From assembly GCF_030646165.1 (NCBI RefSeq), contig NZ_JAUTDO010000002.1:248001-312000 (forward strand): 64,000 bases of DNA. Reading direction: 5' to 3'. This document shows, piece after piece, positions 8,094-16,581 of this stretch. A program made the position numbers and the translations under genes. The notes beneath the pieces are model-generated. The model did not search any database, was not told the DNA's origin, and saw only the letters and a list, made by a program, of their open reading frames with translations. Origin of the DNA: Conexibacter sp. CPCC 206217 (GTDB taxonomy: Bacteria; Actinomycetota; Thermoleophilia; Solirubrobacterales; Solirubrobacteraceae). The number at the start of each line of letters is the position of its first letter. Within the stretch, counting starts at the first letter, position 1.

Positions 8094-9047
8094 TCAGGCT
8101 GCGAGCCGCGCGCGATCGTGCGGCGCGTCGAAGTCCAGCGCCGGGCCCTTCGGGACGATCCGCGACGGGTTCAGCTGCGGGTGCGTCATGTAGTAGTGGC
8201 GCTTGATGTGGTCGAAGTCGACCGTCTGCGCGATCCCCGGCTGCTGGTAGAGGTCGCGCACGTAGCCCGACAGGTTCGGGTAGTCGGCGATCCGCCGCAG
8301 GTTGCACTTGAAGTGGCCGACGTAGACGGCGTCGAAGCGCACGAGCGTGACGAACAGCCGCCAGTCCGCCTCGGTGATCTGGTCGCCGGTCAGGTAGCGC
8401 CGTCCGGCGAGGCGCTCGTCGAGCACGTCGAGCGTCTCGAAGAGCGCGTCGAAGGCCTCCTCGTACGCCTCCTGGGAGCCCGCGAAACCGGCGCGGTAGA
8501 CGCCGTTGTTGACCGTCGCGTAGATGCGCTCGTTGAGTGGGTCGATCTCACTTCGCAACGCTTGCGGGTAGAGGTCGACGCTGGCGTCACCCCATTCGTC
8601 GAACGCCGAGTTGAGCATCCGGATGATGTCGGCGCTCTCGTTGTTGACGATCCGCCCCGTCCGCTTGTCCCACAGCACCGGCACCGTCACGCGGCCGTCG
8701 AAGGCGGGGTCGCTGGCGGCGTACGCCTGCGCCACATACTCGAAGCCGTTGACCGGATCGGGCTCCTCGGCGGTGAAGCGCCAGCCGCGCTCGTCGCGCA
8801 GCGGGTCGACGACGGTGACGTCGATCACGTCCTGCAGCCGCTTGAGGTTGCGCACGATCAGCGTGCGCGAGGCCCACGGGCAGGCGAGCGAGATGTACAG
8901 GTGGTAGCGACCGGGCTCGGCCGGGTAGGGACTGGATCCGTCGGCGGTGACCCAGTCGCGGAAGCGGCTCTGCTGTCGGACGAACGCGCCGCGCGCGTCC
9001 GACTCCTTCGGAAACTGGACGGCGCAGGAAGCGGCGGTGTCGGACAT
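8094..9047 (-). CDS. Xi-class glutathione S-transferase / glutathionyl-hydroquinone reductase-type
   Basis: A 317-residue protein matching the ECM4/YqjG family, which is longer than classical GSTs. The catalytic cysteine motif is LACPWASRT, followed by NNESADIIRMLNSAF (thiol-binding SNAIL-like motif) and the C-terminal alpha domain with LTGDQITEADWRLFVTLVRFD. Members reduce glutathionyl- or other thiol-conjugated hydroquinones. Actinobacteria usually use mycothiol, so the physiological thiol here is an inference. The gene diverges from recD2, with an inverted repeat in the shared upstream region. Confidence 0.88.
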   Translation of the reverse strand: MSDTAASCAVQFPKESDARGAFVRQQSRFRDWVTADGSSPYPAEPGRYHLYISLACPWASRTLIVRNLKRLQDVIDVTVVDPLRDERGWRFTAEEPDPVNGFEYVAQAYAASDPAFDGRVTVPVLWDKRTGRIVNNESADIIRMLNSAFDEWGDASVDLYPQALRSEIDPLNERIYATVNNGVYRAGFAGSQEAYEEAFDALFETLDVLDERLAGRRYLTGDQITEADWRLFVTLVRFDAVYVGHFKCNLRRIADYPNLSGYVRDLYQQPGIAQTVDFDHIKRHYYMTHPQLNPSRIVPKGPALDFDAPHDRARLAA

Positions 9048-9065
9048 CGGCGTGATGGCTCCAAA

Positions 9066-9084
9066 AGTTGTTGCTTGCGCAACT
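9066..9084. promoter_or_regulatory. Inverted repeat between GST and recD2
   Basis: AGTTG...CAACT (9066-9070 and 9080-9084) overlaps GTTGC-TTGC-GCAAC (9070-9083), about 20 bp upstream of the GST start. It is a plausible operator over the GST promoter. No regulator gene is adjacent, so the binder would be encoded elsewhere. Confidence 0.4.
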
Positions 9085-9158
9085 AATACTAGCGGGTGCG
9101 CAAAGGCGCGCGAAACACGTGGTCTGCTGTCGCAAATGAGTCACTAGGCTGGCTGACG

Positions 9159-11402
9159 ATGCCCCTGCCCTCCCCCACCTGGCCGCCCGCCGAGGGCGAC
9201 GCGTTCGCCGGCGAGGTCGTCGTCACGGGCCAGCGCTTCGCCAACGAGGACAGCGGCTTCGCGGTGCTCGACGGCGAATGGGATGGCGAGCGGATCGTGC
9301 TCGTCGGGCCGCTCGTCCACCTCGAGCAGGGCGAGCAGGCGACGGTCGCCGGCAGCTGGGTGATCGACCCGCGCTACGGCCCGCAGGTGAGAGTCCGCGA
9401 GGCGCACCCGCTCGTGCCGACCGACGACGAGGCCGTGCTCGCCTACCTGCGCAGAGTCCGCCACATCGGCCCGCGGCGAGCCAGAGCGCTGCAGCAGCTG
9501 TTCGGCGCCGACGCGCTGAGCGAGATCGACCGCGATCCCAAGGGCGCCTTCGCGCGCGCCGGCCTGACGCCGCAGCGCGCCGGCGAGGCGGCCCGCTCGT
9601 GGGATGCGCTGCGCGCCACGCGCGGGCTGCACCTGCTGCTGGCGCCGCACGGCCTCGCCCACCTCGCCGGCAGGATCCACCAGCACTACGGCGACAGCTC
9701 CTACCGCGTCGTGCGCGAGCGGCCGTACGACCTCACGAGCGTCTTCGGCGTCGGCTTCGTCACCGCTGACGCGATCGCGCGCGGCCTCGGCGCGCCATTG
9801 GAGAGCAAGGGCCGCACGCGCGCGGCGATCCTGCACGCGCTGACCGAGGCCGAGCGCGACGGCTCGACCTGCCAGCCGGCCGCCGCGCTGCTGCTGCGCA
9901 CGCGCGAGCTGCTGAGCGCTCAGAGCCCGCCGCCGGCGACGTTCCTGGCCGAGCTCGAACACGAGGGCGACGTCGAGCTGGCGCAGGACGACGACGCCGT
10001 CTGGGTCTACCGTGCCGAGGTCGCGCGGCTGGAGCGCGAGCTGGCCGAGCGCGTCGCGGCGCTGCTCGACGGCAAGCCGTCGGACAAGCTGAGCGTGCCG
10101 GAGGAGCCGCCGGACGCCGGCGCGGAGGGCGTCGAGCTGACCGGCGAGCAGTGGGCCGGCGTGCGCGGCGCGTTCGCGCAGCGGCTGTCGGTCGTGACGG
10201 GCGGGCCGGGCACCGGCAAGACCGCGAGCATCCGCATGATCGGGCAGATCGCGCGCGACCAGCGCGCGCACGTGATGCTCGTCGCGCCGACCGGGCGCGC
10301 GGCGCTGCGGATGACCGAGGCGACCGGCCTCGACGCCTCGACCGTGCACTCGGCGCTCGCGTGGATCCCCGGCGAGGGCCCGGTCCACGACGAGGCGACG
10401 CCGCTCAGAACGGACCTGGTGATCGTCGACGAGACGTCGATGGCGAACCTCGAGCTGCTCGTGACGCTGCTGCGCGCGATCGGCGACTCGACGCACGTGG
10501 TGCTCGTCGGCGACGCGGATCAGCTCGCGCCCGTCGGCGCCGGCAAGCCGTTCGCGGAGCTGGTCGCCTCCGGCCGCGTGCCGACCGCGCGGCTGCAGCA
10601 CATCTTCCGCCAGGCGGCCGGCTCGATGATCGTGCAGGGCGCGCACGCGATCCGCGGCGGCAACGCGCCCTCGTTCGTGCGCGCGGACGGGATGAAGCAC
10701 GACCTCTTCTTCATCGCGCGCAACGATCCCGTCGCCGCGCGCGAGGAGATCGTCTCGCTCGTCAGCTCGCGCCTGCCGAAGCACTACGGCGTCGACCCGC
10801 ACGGCGACATCCAGGTCTTCGCCCCCGTCTATCGCGGCGAGTTGGGCATCGACGCGCTCAACAGATCGCTGCGCGCGGCCCTGAACGCCGACGGCCTGGA
10901 GGTCGGCAACGGGCGGCTGCGGATCGGCGACAAGCTGATGCTGGTCGGGCGCAACCTGCACGACCTCGGCGTGATGAACGGCTCGCTGCTGCGGCTGCTG
11001 CAGGAGGTCGCGCCGGCCGGCGGCGGGTCGGAGGACGAGGACGAGGAGGCGGCCGAACCGAGACGCAGAGGCGGCGGCGACGCCGGCGGCGTCCTGGTCG
11101 GGGTCGACGGCGGCGGCGTCGTGCAGATCCCCGCGGCCGAGGTCGGCGGGCTGCAGCTCGCCTACGCGTGCTCGGTGCACCGCGGCCAGGGGATCGAGCT
11201 GCCGATCGCGATCGTCGTCGCCCACCCCGCCGCCGGCGGCCGCTTCCTGCGGCGCGAGATGCTCTACACCGCGATCACCCGCTCGACCGTCGCGACCGTC
11301 GTCGTCGGCACCCCCGAGATGGTCGCCCGCGCCGCTCGCACGACCGACGCCGGCCGCCGCCACAGCCGCCTCGCCGAACGGCTGGACGAGCTGCACGCGT
11401 AG
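9159..11402 (+). CDS. recD2: RecD2-type 5'-3' DNA helicase
   Basis: Start ATG 9159, giving MPLPSPTWPPAEGD. The N-terminal OB-like and helix-hairpin-helix region (VRHIGPRRARALQQLFG; SVFGVGFVTADAIARGLG) is characteristic of RecD2/YrrC, which act without RecB and RecC. The SF1B core follows: Walker A VVTGGPGTGKTAS, DEAD-type LVIVDETSM, GDADQLAPVGAGKPF, and the C-terminal ACSVHRGQGIELPIAIVV with YTAITRS. The length (747 residues) is normal. It probably acts in replication-fork or recombination repair. There is an acidic/Arg-rich insertion (EDEDEEAAEPRRRGGGD) in the UvrD-like C-terminal part. It appears to be a single-gene unit. Confidence 0.9.
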   Translation: MPLPSPTWPPAEGDAFAGEVVVTGQRFANEDSGFAVLDGEWDGERIVLVGPLVHLEQGEQATVAGSWVIDPRYGPQVRVREAHPLVPTDDEAVLAYLRRVRHIGPRRARALQQLFGADALSEIDRDPKGAFARAGLTPQRAGEAARSWDALRATRGLHLLLAPHGLAHLAGRIHQHYGDSSYRVVRERPYDLTSVFGVGFVTADAIARGLGAPLESKGRTRAAILHALTEAERDGSTCQPAAALLLRTRELLSAQSPPPATFLAELEHEGDVELAQDDDAVWVYRAEVARLERELAERVAALLDGKPSDKLSVPEEPPDAGAEGVELTGEQWAGVRGAFAQRLSVVTGGPGTGKTASIRMIGQIARDQRAHVMLVAPTGRAALRMTEATGLDASTVHSALAWIPGEGPVHDEATPLRTDLVIVDETSMANLELLVTLLRAIGDSTHVVLVGDADQLAPVGAGKPFAELVASGRVPTARLQHIFRQAAGSMIVQGAHAIRGGNAPSFVRADGMKHDLFFIARNDPVAAREEIVSLVSSRLPKHYGVDPHGDIQVFAPVYRGELGIDALNRSLRAALNADGLEVGNGRLRIGDKLMLVGRNLHDLGVMNGSLLRLLQEVAPAGGGSEDEDEEAAEPRRRGGGDAGGVLVGVDGGGVVQIPAAEVGGLQLAYACSVHRGQGIELPIAIVVAHPAAGGRFLRREMLYTAITRSTVATVVVGTPEMVARAARTTDAGRRHSRLAERLDELHA

Positions 11403-11540
11403 CGGCGGCTCGCGCCGTTGCTGCGCCGCGGCCGAACGTGCGCGGCCGGCTCCCCTCCGCGACACGCGTCGCGCTCGCATGCCGGGCCCCGCTCCCGATA
11501 CAGTGAACGGGTAACAGTTTTCAACTTCTCGGGAGTGGTC

Positions 11541-12347
11541 ATGGCGGATGACAGTGCGACGGTCGGGCTGACCTGGATCGGCCAGGCCGGCTACGCGATC
11601 GAGGCGCCAAGCGGCGAGCTGTGCCTGCTCGACCCGTACCTGTCCGAGTTCGCGCTGGAGGAGCTGGGCCTGCCGCGCCTGGCGCCGATCCCGCTCGACC
11701 CGGCCGCGACCCGCGCCGACGTCGTCGCGATCACGCACAGCCACCACGACCACCTCGACCTGACCACCTGCAGAGCGCTCGCCGGCGCGAACCCCGGCGT
11801 CGTCTTCGTCGGGCCGTCGAGCATCGTCTCGCGGCTGGTCGGTCGCGGGATCCGGTCCGAGCAGATCGTCACCGTCGAGCGCGGCGAGACGGTCACCGTC
11901 GGGGCGTTCACGTTCCACGGTCATTACGCCAGACACGAGGTCGCCGGCTGGCTGACCGAGGACGCGCTCGCCTACGTGATCGAAGTCGGCGGCACGCGGA
12001 TCCTGCACAGCGGCGACACCGAGTACGACCAGCGCTGCCTCGCCGTCCACGCGCGCGCCCCGTTCGACGTCGGCATCTTCGTGACCAACGGCAGCGGCGG
12101 CAACATGCACGCGCTCGAGGCGGCGCTGATGGCGACGCAACTGGCGCCCGCGGTCGCGATCCCCTGCCACTACGGGATGTGGGCTCCGGAGGCCTACGGC
12201 AGCAGCCACGCGCCCGGCGGCAGACCGACGCTCGACCCGCGGCTGTTCGCCGACGCGTGTGCGAAGCTCGGCGGGCCCGCGGTGCGGGTGCTGGAGCTGG
12301 GCGAGCGCATCGACGTGCGTCCGACCGGGGTGACGATCGCCGCATGA
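11541..12347 (+). CDS. Metallo-beta-lactamase-fold hydrolase, UlaG-like
   Basis: ATG 11541 is preferred over upstream in-frame codons because MADDSATVGLTWIGQAGYAIEA is the usual family start. The metal-binding motif HSHHDHLD stands at about residue 65, with a further ligand in LHSGDTEYD and CHYGMW near the end. The family includes UlaG (L-ascorbate-6-phosphate lactonase), so a sugar-lactone or phospho-sugar hydrolase is possible but unproven. The last bases overlap the start of the GntR gene (ATGA at 12344-12347), so the two are co-translated. The GntR has a close paralogue in the 14-28 kb glycan operon, which suggests a related substrate. Confidence 0.75.
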   Translation: MADDSATVGLTWIGQAGYAIEAPSGELCLLDPYLSEFALEELGLPRLAPIPLDPAATRADVVAITHSHHDHLDLTTCRALAGANPGVVFVGPSSIVSRLVGRGIRSEQIVTVERGETVTVGAFTFHGHYARHEVAGWLTEDALAYVIEVGGTRILHSGDTEYDQRCLAVHARAPFDVGIFVTNGSGGNMHALEAALMATQLAPAVAIPCHYGMWAPEAYGSSHAPGGRPTLDPRLFADACAKLGGPAVRVLELGERIDVRPTGVTIAA

Positions 12348-13081
12348 CGAAGGAGCAGACCGATCCGATGACGAGCCTCAACCTTGGCCGCCACGCAGCC
12401 GCCGGGGCGCCCGGCGGCACGCCGGGGCAGCACGCGGTGAAGCTCGATCGCAGCGTCTACTCGGGTCGCGTCGCCTCGGTCCTGCGCGAGGCGATCGTCG
12501 AGGGAACGCTCGTCGCCGGCGAGCCGCTCGTCGAGGCGCGACTGGCCGAGCAGTTGGCCGTCAGCCGCGGACCGATCCGCAACGCCCTGCACGTGCTGGA
12601 GGGCGAGGGCCTGGTGCGGACGCAGCCCAACGGCCGCTCCGTCGTCGTCGGCTTCTCGGCCGCCGACCTGGAGGACCTCGTCGGCGTGCGCTTCGAGCTG
12701 GAGTCGACCGCGATCCGCCGCGGCATCGCCGCCAGAGCCGACACCGCCCCGATCCGCAGCGCCTACGCGCTCGTGCTCGACGAGGGCGCGTCGACCCAGC
12801 GCCTGGTCGACTTCGACATCGACTTCCACCGCGCGCTGCTCGAATTCTCGGGCAGCCGCTTCCTGACGCAGGCCTGGCTCGCACTCGCCCCCGTGATCCA
12901 CACCGTCATCACGATCGGCAACCGTCGCATGGCCGAAGCCGACCCCGACGAGAACTTCACCCGCATCATCTCCGTTCACGCCCCCCTCGTCGACGCGATC
13001 GAGGCCTACGACGCCAGCGCCGCCCTCAGACTGCTCGGCGCCCAGTTCGCGGTCACGAGAGAGATGTTCGCGGAGCGATAG
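12344..13081 (+). CDS. GntR regulator, FCD subfamily (paralogue of the 22.5 kb GntR)
   Basis: Winged helix SVYSGRVASVLREAIVEGTLVAGEPLVEARLAEQLAVSRGPIRNALHVLEGEGLVRTQPNGRSVVV, then an FCD ligand domain (FELESTAIRRG, DIDFHRALLEFSGSRFL). The start is ATG 12344 within the MBL gene's stop. The DNA-recognition segment is nearly the same as that of the GntR at 22516-23238 (AVSRGP-I/V-R-N/S-AL-H/Q-VLEGEGLVRT), so both may bind similar operators. FCD regulators typically respond to small organic acids or sugar acids. Confidence 0.88.
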   Translation: MTKEQTDPMTSLNLGRHAAAGAPGGTPGQHAVKLDRSVYSGRVASVLREAIVEGTLVAGEPLVEARLAEQLAVSRGPIRNALHVLEGEGLVRTQPNGRSVVVGFSAADLEDLVGVRFELESTAIRRGIAARADTAPIRSAYALVLDEGASTQRLVDFDIDFHRALLEFSGSRFLTQAWLALAPVIHTVITIGNRRMAEADPDENFTRIISVHAPLVDAIEAYDASAALRLLGAQFAVTREMFAER

Positions 13082-13245
13082 AGAACATCCGCTGCGGTGG
13101 GCGAGAGTTCGAGCGAAAGCTGGTCCAGAGGTATAGCCAGAGCTGGTCCGGAGGGATGGTTTCTGCTGGTTGAGAGGGTGAGTACCTCGTCCATCCGAGC
13201 CTGCGGAGGCGGCTGACAGCCGGTCCGGTGCGTACGATCTCGGGC

Positions 13246-13665
13246 ATGTCTGACGTGCATCGCGAGACGAGCCGCCGCGCCGGACGCACGCGAGCGGGCG
13301 TGCGGGGGCCGATCGTCGGCGGCTTCGTGCTTGCCGGATTCGGGGCGCTGTCGCGCGAGCTGAAGAGCGCCGTCGGCGGGACGCTCGCGCACGTCGAGCA
13401 GCTCGACGTGGAGCGTGAGCGGCTGGCGACGCACGTCGAGCAGCTCGCGGCCGAGCGAGCGCAGCTCAGCGCCGAGCGAGCGCTGCTCGACAGGGAGCGC
13501 GCGAGGCTGCACAACAAGATCGAGCAGCTCGAACGCAGACTCGCCGCAAAGGACCGCAAGCTCGCCAAGCTGCAGGCCTTCGACGCCGAGCGCCGCACGC
13601 TCGAACCCGCCCCGCCGGAGGATCCGCTGGCCGGGCAGCTGACGTTCGACGCGGTCGCGGAGTAG
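13246..13665 (+). CDS. Coiled-coil protein, unknown function
   Basis: A 139-residue product (start ATG 13246; GTG 13228 is also in frame). A short hydrophobic stretch GPIVGGFVLAGFGAL is followed by about 75 residues of heptad-rich charged sequence (repeats of EQLxxERxxL, then KIEQLERRLAAKDRKLAKLQ), a strong coiled coil. The acidic tail ends GQLTFDAVAE. No family recognised. The reverse frame is also long but shows the Ser/Ala/Arg pattern of an antisense shadow. It stands alone between the GntR gene and a convergent membrane-protein gene. Confidence 0.6.
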   Translation: MSDVHRETSRRAGRTRAGVRGPIVGGFVLAGFGALSRELKSAVGGTLAHVEQLDVERERLATHVEQLAAERAQLSAERALLDRERARLHNKIEQLERRLAAKDRKLAKLQAFDAERRTLEPAPPEDPLAGQLTFDAVAE

Positions 13666-13704
13666 CCGATCGCCGTCGGGGCCGCCCGCGTTCGCGCGAC
13701 GGAC

Positions 13705-14112
13705 CTACCAACCGAACCATTGACCGACGCCCTGATCCTGGGCCAGGTGCTGTGCGGGATCGACGATCAGGAGCGTCAGCGCGACGATCGCGGCGAACAG
13801 CACGAACCGGTAGGCGTGGCGCCTGAGCGCCGAGCTTGCCCACAGAGCCCACACAGACAACGCCGAGCCGACGACGCCGACACCGCAGACGGCCGCCACC
13901 GTCACGCGCGCGAACTGCTGGGTCGGCGTCGTGCAGAACGGAATCTCGGCGCCGCATGCCGCGCCGTTCACGTGCTCGATCAGCCCAGTCGCAAGGACTC
14001 CGAGGATCACCGCGGCGGCGGCCGCGAGAAGCGTCGCCGCGAACCTGAGCGATCGCTCGCCCACGACGAGGGGATCGGCCGGCCCGGCTTGAGATCCCGC
14101 TCGAGGTCGCAC
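13705..14112 (-). CDS. Small membrane protein, unknown function
   Basis: A 135-residue product with about three predicted membrane segments (LRFAATLLAAAAAVILGVLATGLI, VTVAAVCGVGVVGSALSVWALWA, AYRFVLFAAIVALTLLIV) and two Cys in the loop after the first (NGAACGAEIPFC), which may form a disulfide outside. The start is GTG at 14112. I recognise no family. It lies 161 bp after the lipoyl-protein gene on the same strand and could be transcribed with it. Confidence 0.6.
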   Translation of the reverse strand: MRPRAGSQAGPADPLVVGERSLRFAATLLAAAAAVILGVLATGLIEHVNGAACGAEIPFCTTPTQQFARVTVAAVCGVGVVGSALSVWALWASSALRRHAYRFVLFAAIVALTLLIVDPAQHLAQDQGVGQWFGW

Positions 14113-14273
14113 ATCTTCACTGCTACCACCATGGGAGGCGATCCAGTCGCCGTCCAGAGCGACCGCGGATGGTCGAGGCGAAGAGCGGCGTGCCGGAGTT
14201 CACGGGCGCGCGATCAGCTTCTGGGTGCGGGTCGCGCGCACGAATGTGCCGGCGGGAGCGGCGGCATCTGTGC

Positions 14274-14519
14274 TCACGCCGCCGCGTCGTCCGCGATCCG
14301 CACGACCACGTCGCCGACCGCGCACTCCTGACCTGGGCTGACGAGGATCTCGGCCACGACGCCCTCGGCGCCGGCCTCAACCTCGAACGTCGCCTTGTCG
14401 CCCTCGACCTCGACGACCGAGTCGCCGGCGATGACGCGGTCGCCGACCTCGACCATCACCTCGAGGATCTCCACCTCCACCGTGGACATGCCCATCTTCG
14501 GAATGTGGACGTCGATCAT
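14274..14519 (-). CDS. Free-standing lipoyl-domain protein
   Basis: A complete 81-residue protein that is one lipoyl/biotinyl domain: MIDVHIPKMGMSTVEVEILE.. with the swinging-arm lysine in VEGDKATFEVEAGAEG (about residue 45). In classical 2-oxo acid dehydrogenases this domain is the N-terminus of E2, followed by an E3-binding and a catalytic acyltransferase domain. Here the protein stops right after the lipoyl fold and no E2 core follows. It overlaps the E1-beta stop by 4 bp (ATGA). It likely accepts the acyl or aldehyde unit from E1, like a GcvH or LbpA-type carrier. The downstream acceptor is unknown. Confidence 0.85.
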   Translation of the reverse strand: MIDVHIPKMGMSTVEVEILEVMVEVGDRVIAGDSVVEVEGDKATFEVEAGAEGVVAEILVSPGQECAVGDVVVRIADDAAA

Positions 14520-15574
14520 CGGGCGACCTCCTGGGCGGCGCCGGTTCCGGCACCGGCGCCGGCGCCGGCAGCCGCCGGGCGCGGACCGGGTCCGACCGCC
14601 GCGACCGCGCGGATCGCGTCCGTCAGCTGCTCCCGGCTCGGCAGCAGCGCGACCTCCAGCTCGACCGCGAACGGGATCGGCGCGTCGGCGCGGGTGATCC
14701 GTTTCGGCGGCGCGACCAGCAGATCGGCGAACTCCTCCGCCGCCGTCGCGACGACCTCGGCCGCCAGGCCGCACGTGCGGTTGGTGTCGTCGGTCACGAC
14801 GAGCCGGCCCGTCTTGGCGACCGACGCCCGCAGGCCCTCCCAGTCGAACGGGTGGATCGTGCGCGGGTCGAAGACCTCCACCGAGATCGTGGCCCCGTCC
14901 TCCGACGCCGCCAGCGCCTCCGCGACCGCCAGCGCGTCTCTGACGAGGTGGCCGACCGCGACCACCGTCACGTCGTCGCCGCTGCGGTGCACGCGGCCGA
15001 CGCCGAGCGGGATCGGCTCCGCGTCGTCGGCGACCTCCTCGCGCGAGCCGAGCGCCGCCGCCGGCGCGAAGAAGACGACCGGGTCGTCGTCGCGGATCGC
15101 GGCGACGAAGAGGCCGTAGGCGTCCGACGCCGTCGCCGGCACGACCGTCTTCACGCCCGCCTGCGCGAACAGCGCGTACGGGTGGTCGGAATGCTGCGCC
15201 GCGAGGCCCATGCGCGCGCCGGAGCCGGGCACGATGTAGGTCACCGGCACCTTCGCCTGCCCGCCCGTCATCAGGCGGAACTTCTGCGCCTGGTTGACGA
15301 TCGGCTCGAACGCCGTGAACAGCAGCGACGGGATCTGGTACTCGACGACCGGGCGGTGGCCGGCCAGCGCCGCGCCCATCGCGAAGCCCGTGAAGGCCTG
15401 CTCGGAGATCGGCGTGTCGATGATCCGCTGCTCGCCCAGCTCCGCCGCGAGCCCTCTCGTGACGCCGCGCAGCGACGCGCGCACGTCCTCGCCGAGCACG
15501 AACACCGACGGGTCGCGCAGCATCTCGTCGCGCAGCGCCTTCGCCAGCGCCTGCTGGTATCGCATGCGGGCCAT
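14516..15574 (-). CDS. 2-oxo acid (acetoin-type) dehydrogenase E1, beta subunit
   Basis: A transketolase-like pyrimidine-binding domain plus C-terminal transketolase domain: MARMRYQQALAKALRDEM.., VFVLGEDV, DTPISEQAFTGFAMGAALAGHRPVVEYQ, AAQHSDHPYALFAQAG, VFDPRTIHPFDWEGL. It is most like AcoB/PdhB. Start ATG 15574, overlapping the E1-alpha stop. Unusually the last ~28 residues are an Ala/Gly/Pro-rich tail (GPRPAAAGAGAGAGTGAAQ) that looks like the flexible linker found between E2 domains; the lipoyl gene starts immediately after. It works with E1-alpha as an alpha2-beta2 TPP enzyme in the cytosol. Confidence 0.9.
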   Translation of the reverse strand: MARMRYQQALAKALRDEMLRDPSVFVLGEDVRASLRGVTRGLAAELGEQRIIDTPISEQAFTGFAMGAALAGHRPVVEYQIPSLLFTAFEPIVNQAQKFRLMTGGQAKVPVTYIVPGSGARMGLAAQHSDHPYALFAQAGVKTVVPATASDAYGLFVAAIRDDDPVVFFAPAAALGSREEVADDAEPIPLGVGRVHRSGDDVTVVAVGHLVRDALAVAEALAASEDGATISVEVFDPRTIHPFDWEGLRASVAKTGRLVVTDDTNRTCGLAAEVVATAAEEFADLLVAPPKRITRADAPIPFAVELEVALLPSREQLTDAIRAVAAVGPGPRPAAAGAGAGAGTGAAQEVAR

Positions 15575-16581
15575 CAGACCGCCACCCCCTCGCGCGGCAC
15601 GGGGCCGCTCGCGTACACATGGTCGCGCGCCGTCGAGACCTCCGGGCGCGGGCTCTCGCGCGCGAACGCCAGCGCGCTCTCCAACGACGATTCGACCGAC
15701 GCGTCGATCGCCTCGATCTCGCCGGCCTCCATCCGCGCGCCGAGCACGAGCAGCGGATCGCGCTCCCGCCACCCCGCGATCTCCTCGTCGCTGCGGTAGC
15801 CGAGCCCCATCGTCGCCTCGGCCGTGTGGTGACCGACGAAGCGGTAGGTGCGGCATTCCAGGAACGACGGGCCGCCGCCGGCGCGCGCGTGCGAGACCGC
15901 CTCGGCCGCGGCCGTCGCGACCGCCTCGACGTCCATCCCGTCGACCGCGACCGACGGCATCCCGTAGGCGGCGGCGCGCTCGACCAGCGAGCCAGCGGTC
16001 GCATCCTCCTGCGCAAAGGACACCGCGTAGCCGTTGTTCTCGCAGACGAACAGCACCGGCAGTCTCCAGATCCCGGCCATGTTCATCGTCTCGTGCAGCA
16101 CGCCCTGGTTGACGGCGCCGTCGCCGAAGAAGCAGACGGCGACGCGATCGCTGCCGGCCTGCACGCCGGCCCAAGCCGCGCCGGCGGCGATCGGCGCACC
16201 GGCCGCGACGATGCCGTTGGCGCCGTAGATCCCGAGCGAGACGTCGGCGATGTGCATCGAGCCGCCGCGCGCGCGGTTGAGGCCCGTCGTGCGGCCCAGC
16301 AGCTCGGCCATCATCCGCGCCACGTCGGCGCCCTTCGCGATCACGTGACCGTGGCCGCGGTGCGTCGAGGTGATCACGTCGTCGTCGCGCAGCGCGGCGC
16401 AGACGCCGGTCGCGACGGCCTCCTGGCCGATGTACTCGTGCGTGACGCCGGCGATCTCGTTGGAGTTGACGAGGATCACGATCTGCTCCTCGAAGCGGCG
16501 GATCGTGCGCATCGTGCGGTAGAGGTCGGCGCGGGCCAAGGTCGCCGGCGACGCGCCGCCGTTCGTGGTCGCGGCGCTCAT
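15574..16581 (-). CDS. 2-oxo acid (acetoin-type) dehydrogenase E1, alpha subunit
   Basis: TPP-binding alpha subunit of 335 residues: start ATG 16581 (MSAATTNGGASPATLARADLYRTM). It has GVTHEYIGQEAVATGVCAAL, THRGHGHVIAKG, GGSMHIADVSLGIYGANGIVAAG, and the TPP motif GDGAVNQG...CENN. The phosphorylatable-loop region reads TYRFVGHHTAEATMG. It decarboxylates a 2-oxo acid (or cleaves acetoin) and passes the product to lipoyl-Lys. It is linked by 1- and 4-bp overlaps to E1-beta and the hydroxyacid dehydrogenase. The neighbouring sugar genes suggest that the substrate is a sugar-derived oxo acid rather than acetoin; this is an inference. Confidence 0.9.
   Translation of the reverse strand: MSAATTNGGASPATLARADLYRTMRTIRRFEEQIVILVNSNEIAGVTHEYIGQEAVATGVCAALRDDDVITSTHRGHGHVIAKGADVARMMAELLGRTTGLNRARGGSMHIADVSLGIYGANGIVAAGAPIAAGAAWAGVQAGSDRVAVCFFGDGAVNQGVLHETMNMAGIWRLPVLFVCENNGYAVSFAQEDATAGSLVERAAAYGMPSVAVDGMDVEAVATAAAEAVSHARAGGGPSFLECRTYRFVGHHTAEATMGLGYRSDEEIAGWRERDPLLVLGARMEAGEIEAIDASVESSLESALAFARESPRPEVSTARDHVYASGPVPREGVAV

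Noticed and set aside
9144..12209. 1021-codon open frame on the minus strand
   Set aside because: Antisense shadow of recD2 and the MBL gene; no family motifs.
13053..13598. Ser/Leu-rich 181-codon frame on the minus strand
   Set aside because: It is the mirror of the coiled-coil gene; the repeats of SLRS/CSILL come from complementing the EQL/ERx heptads.
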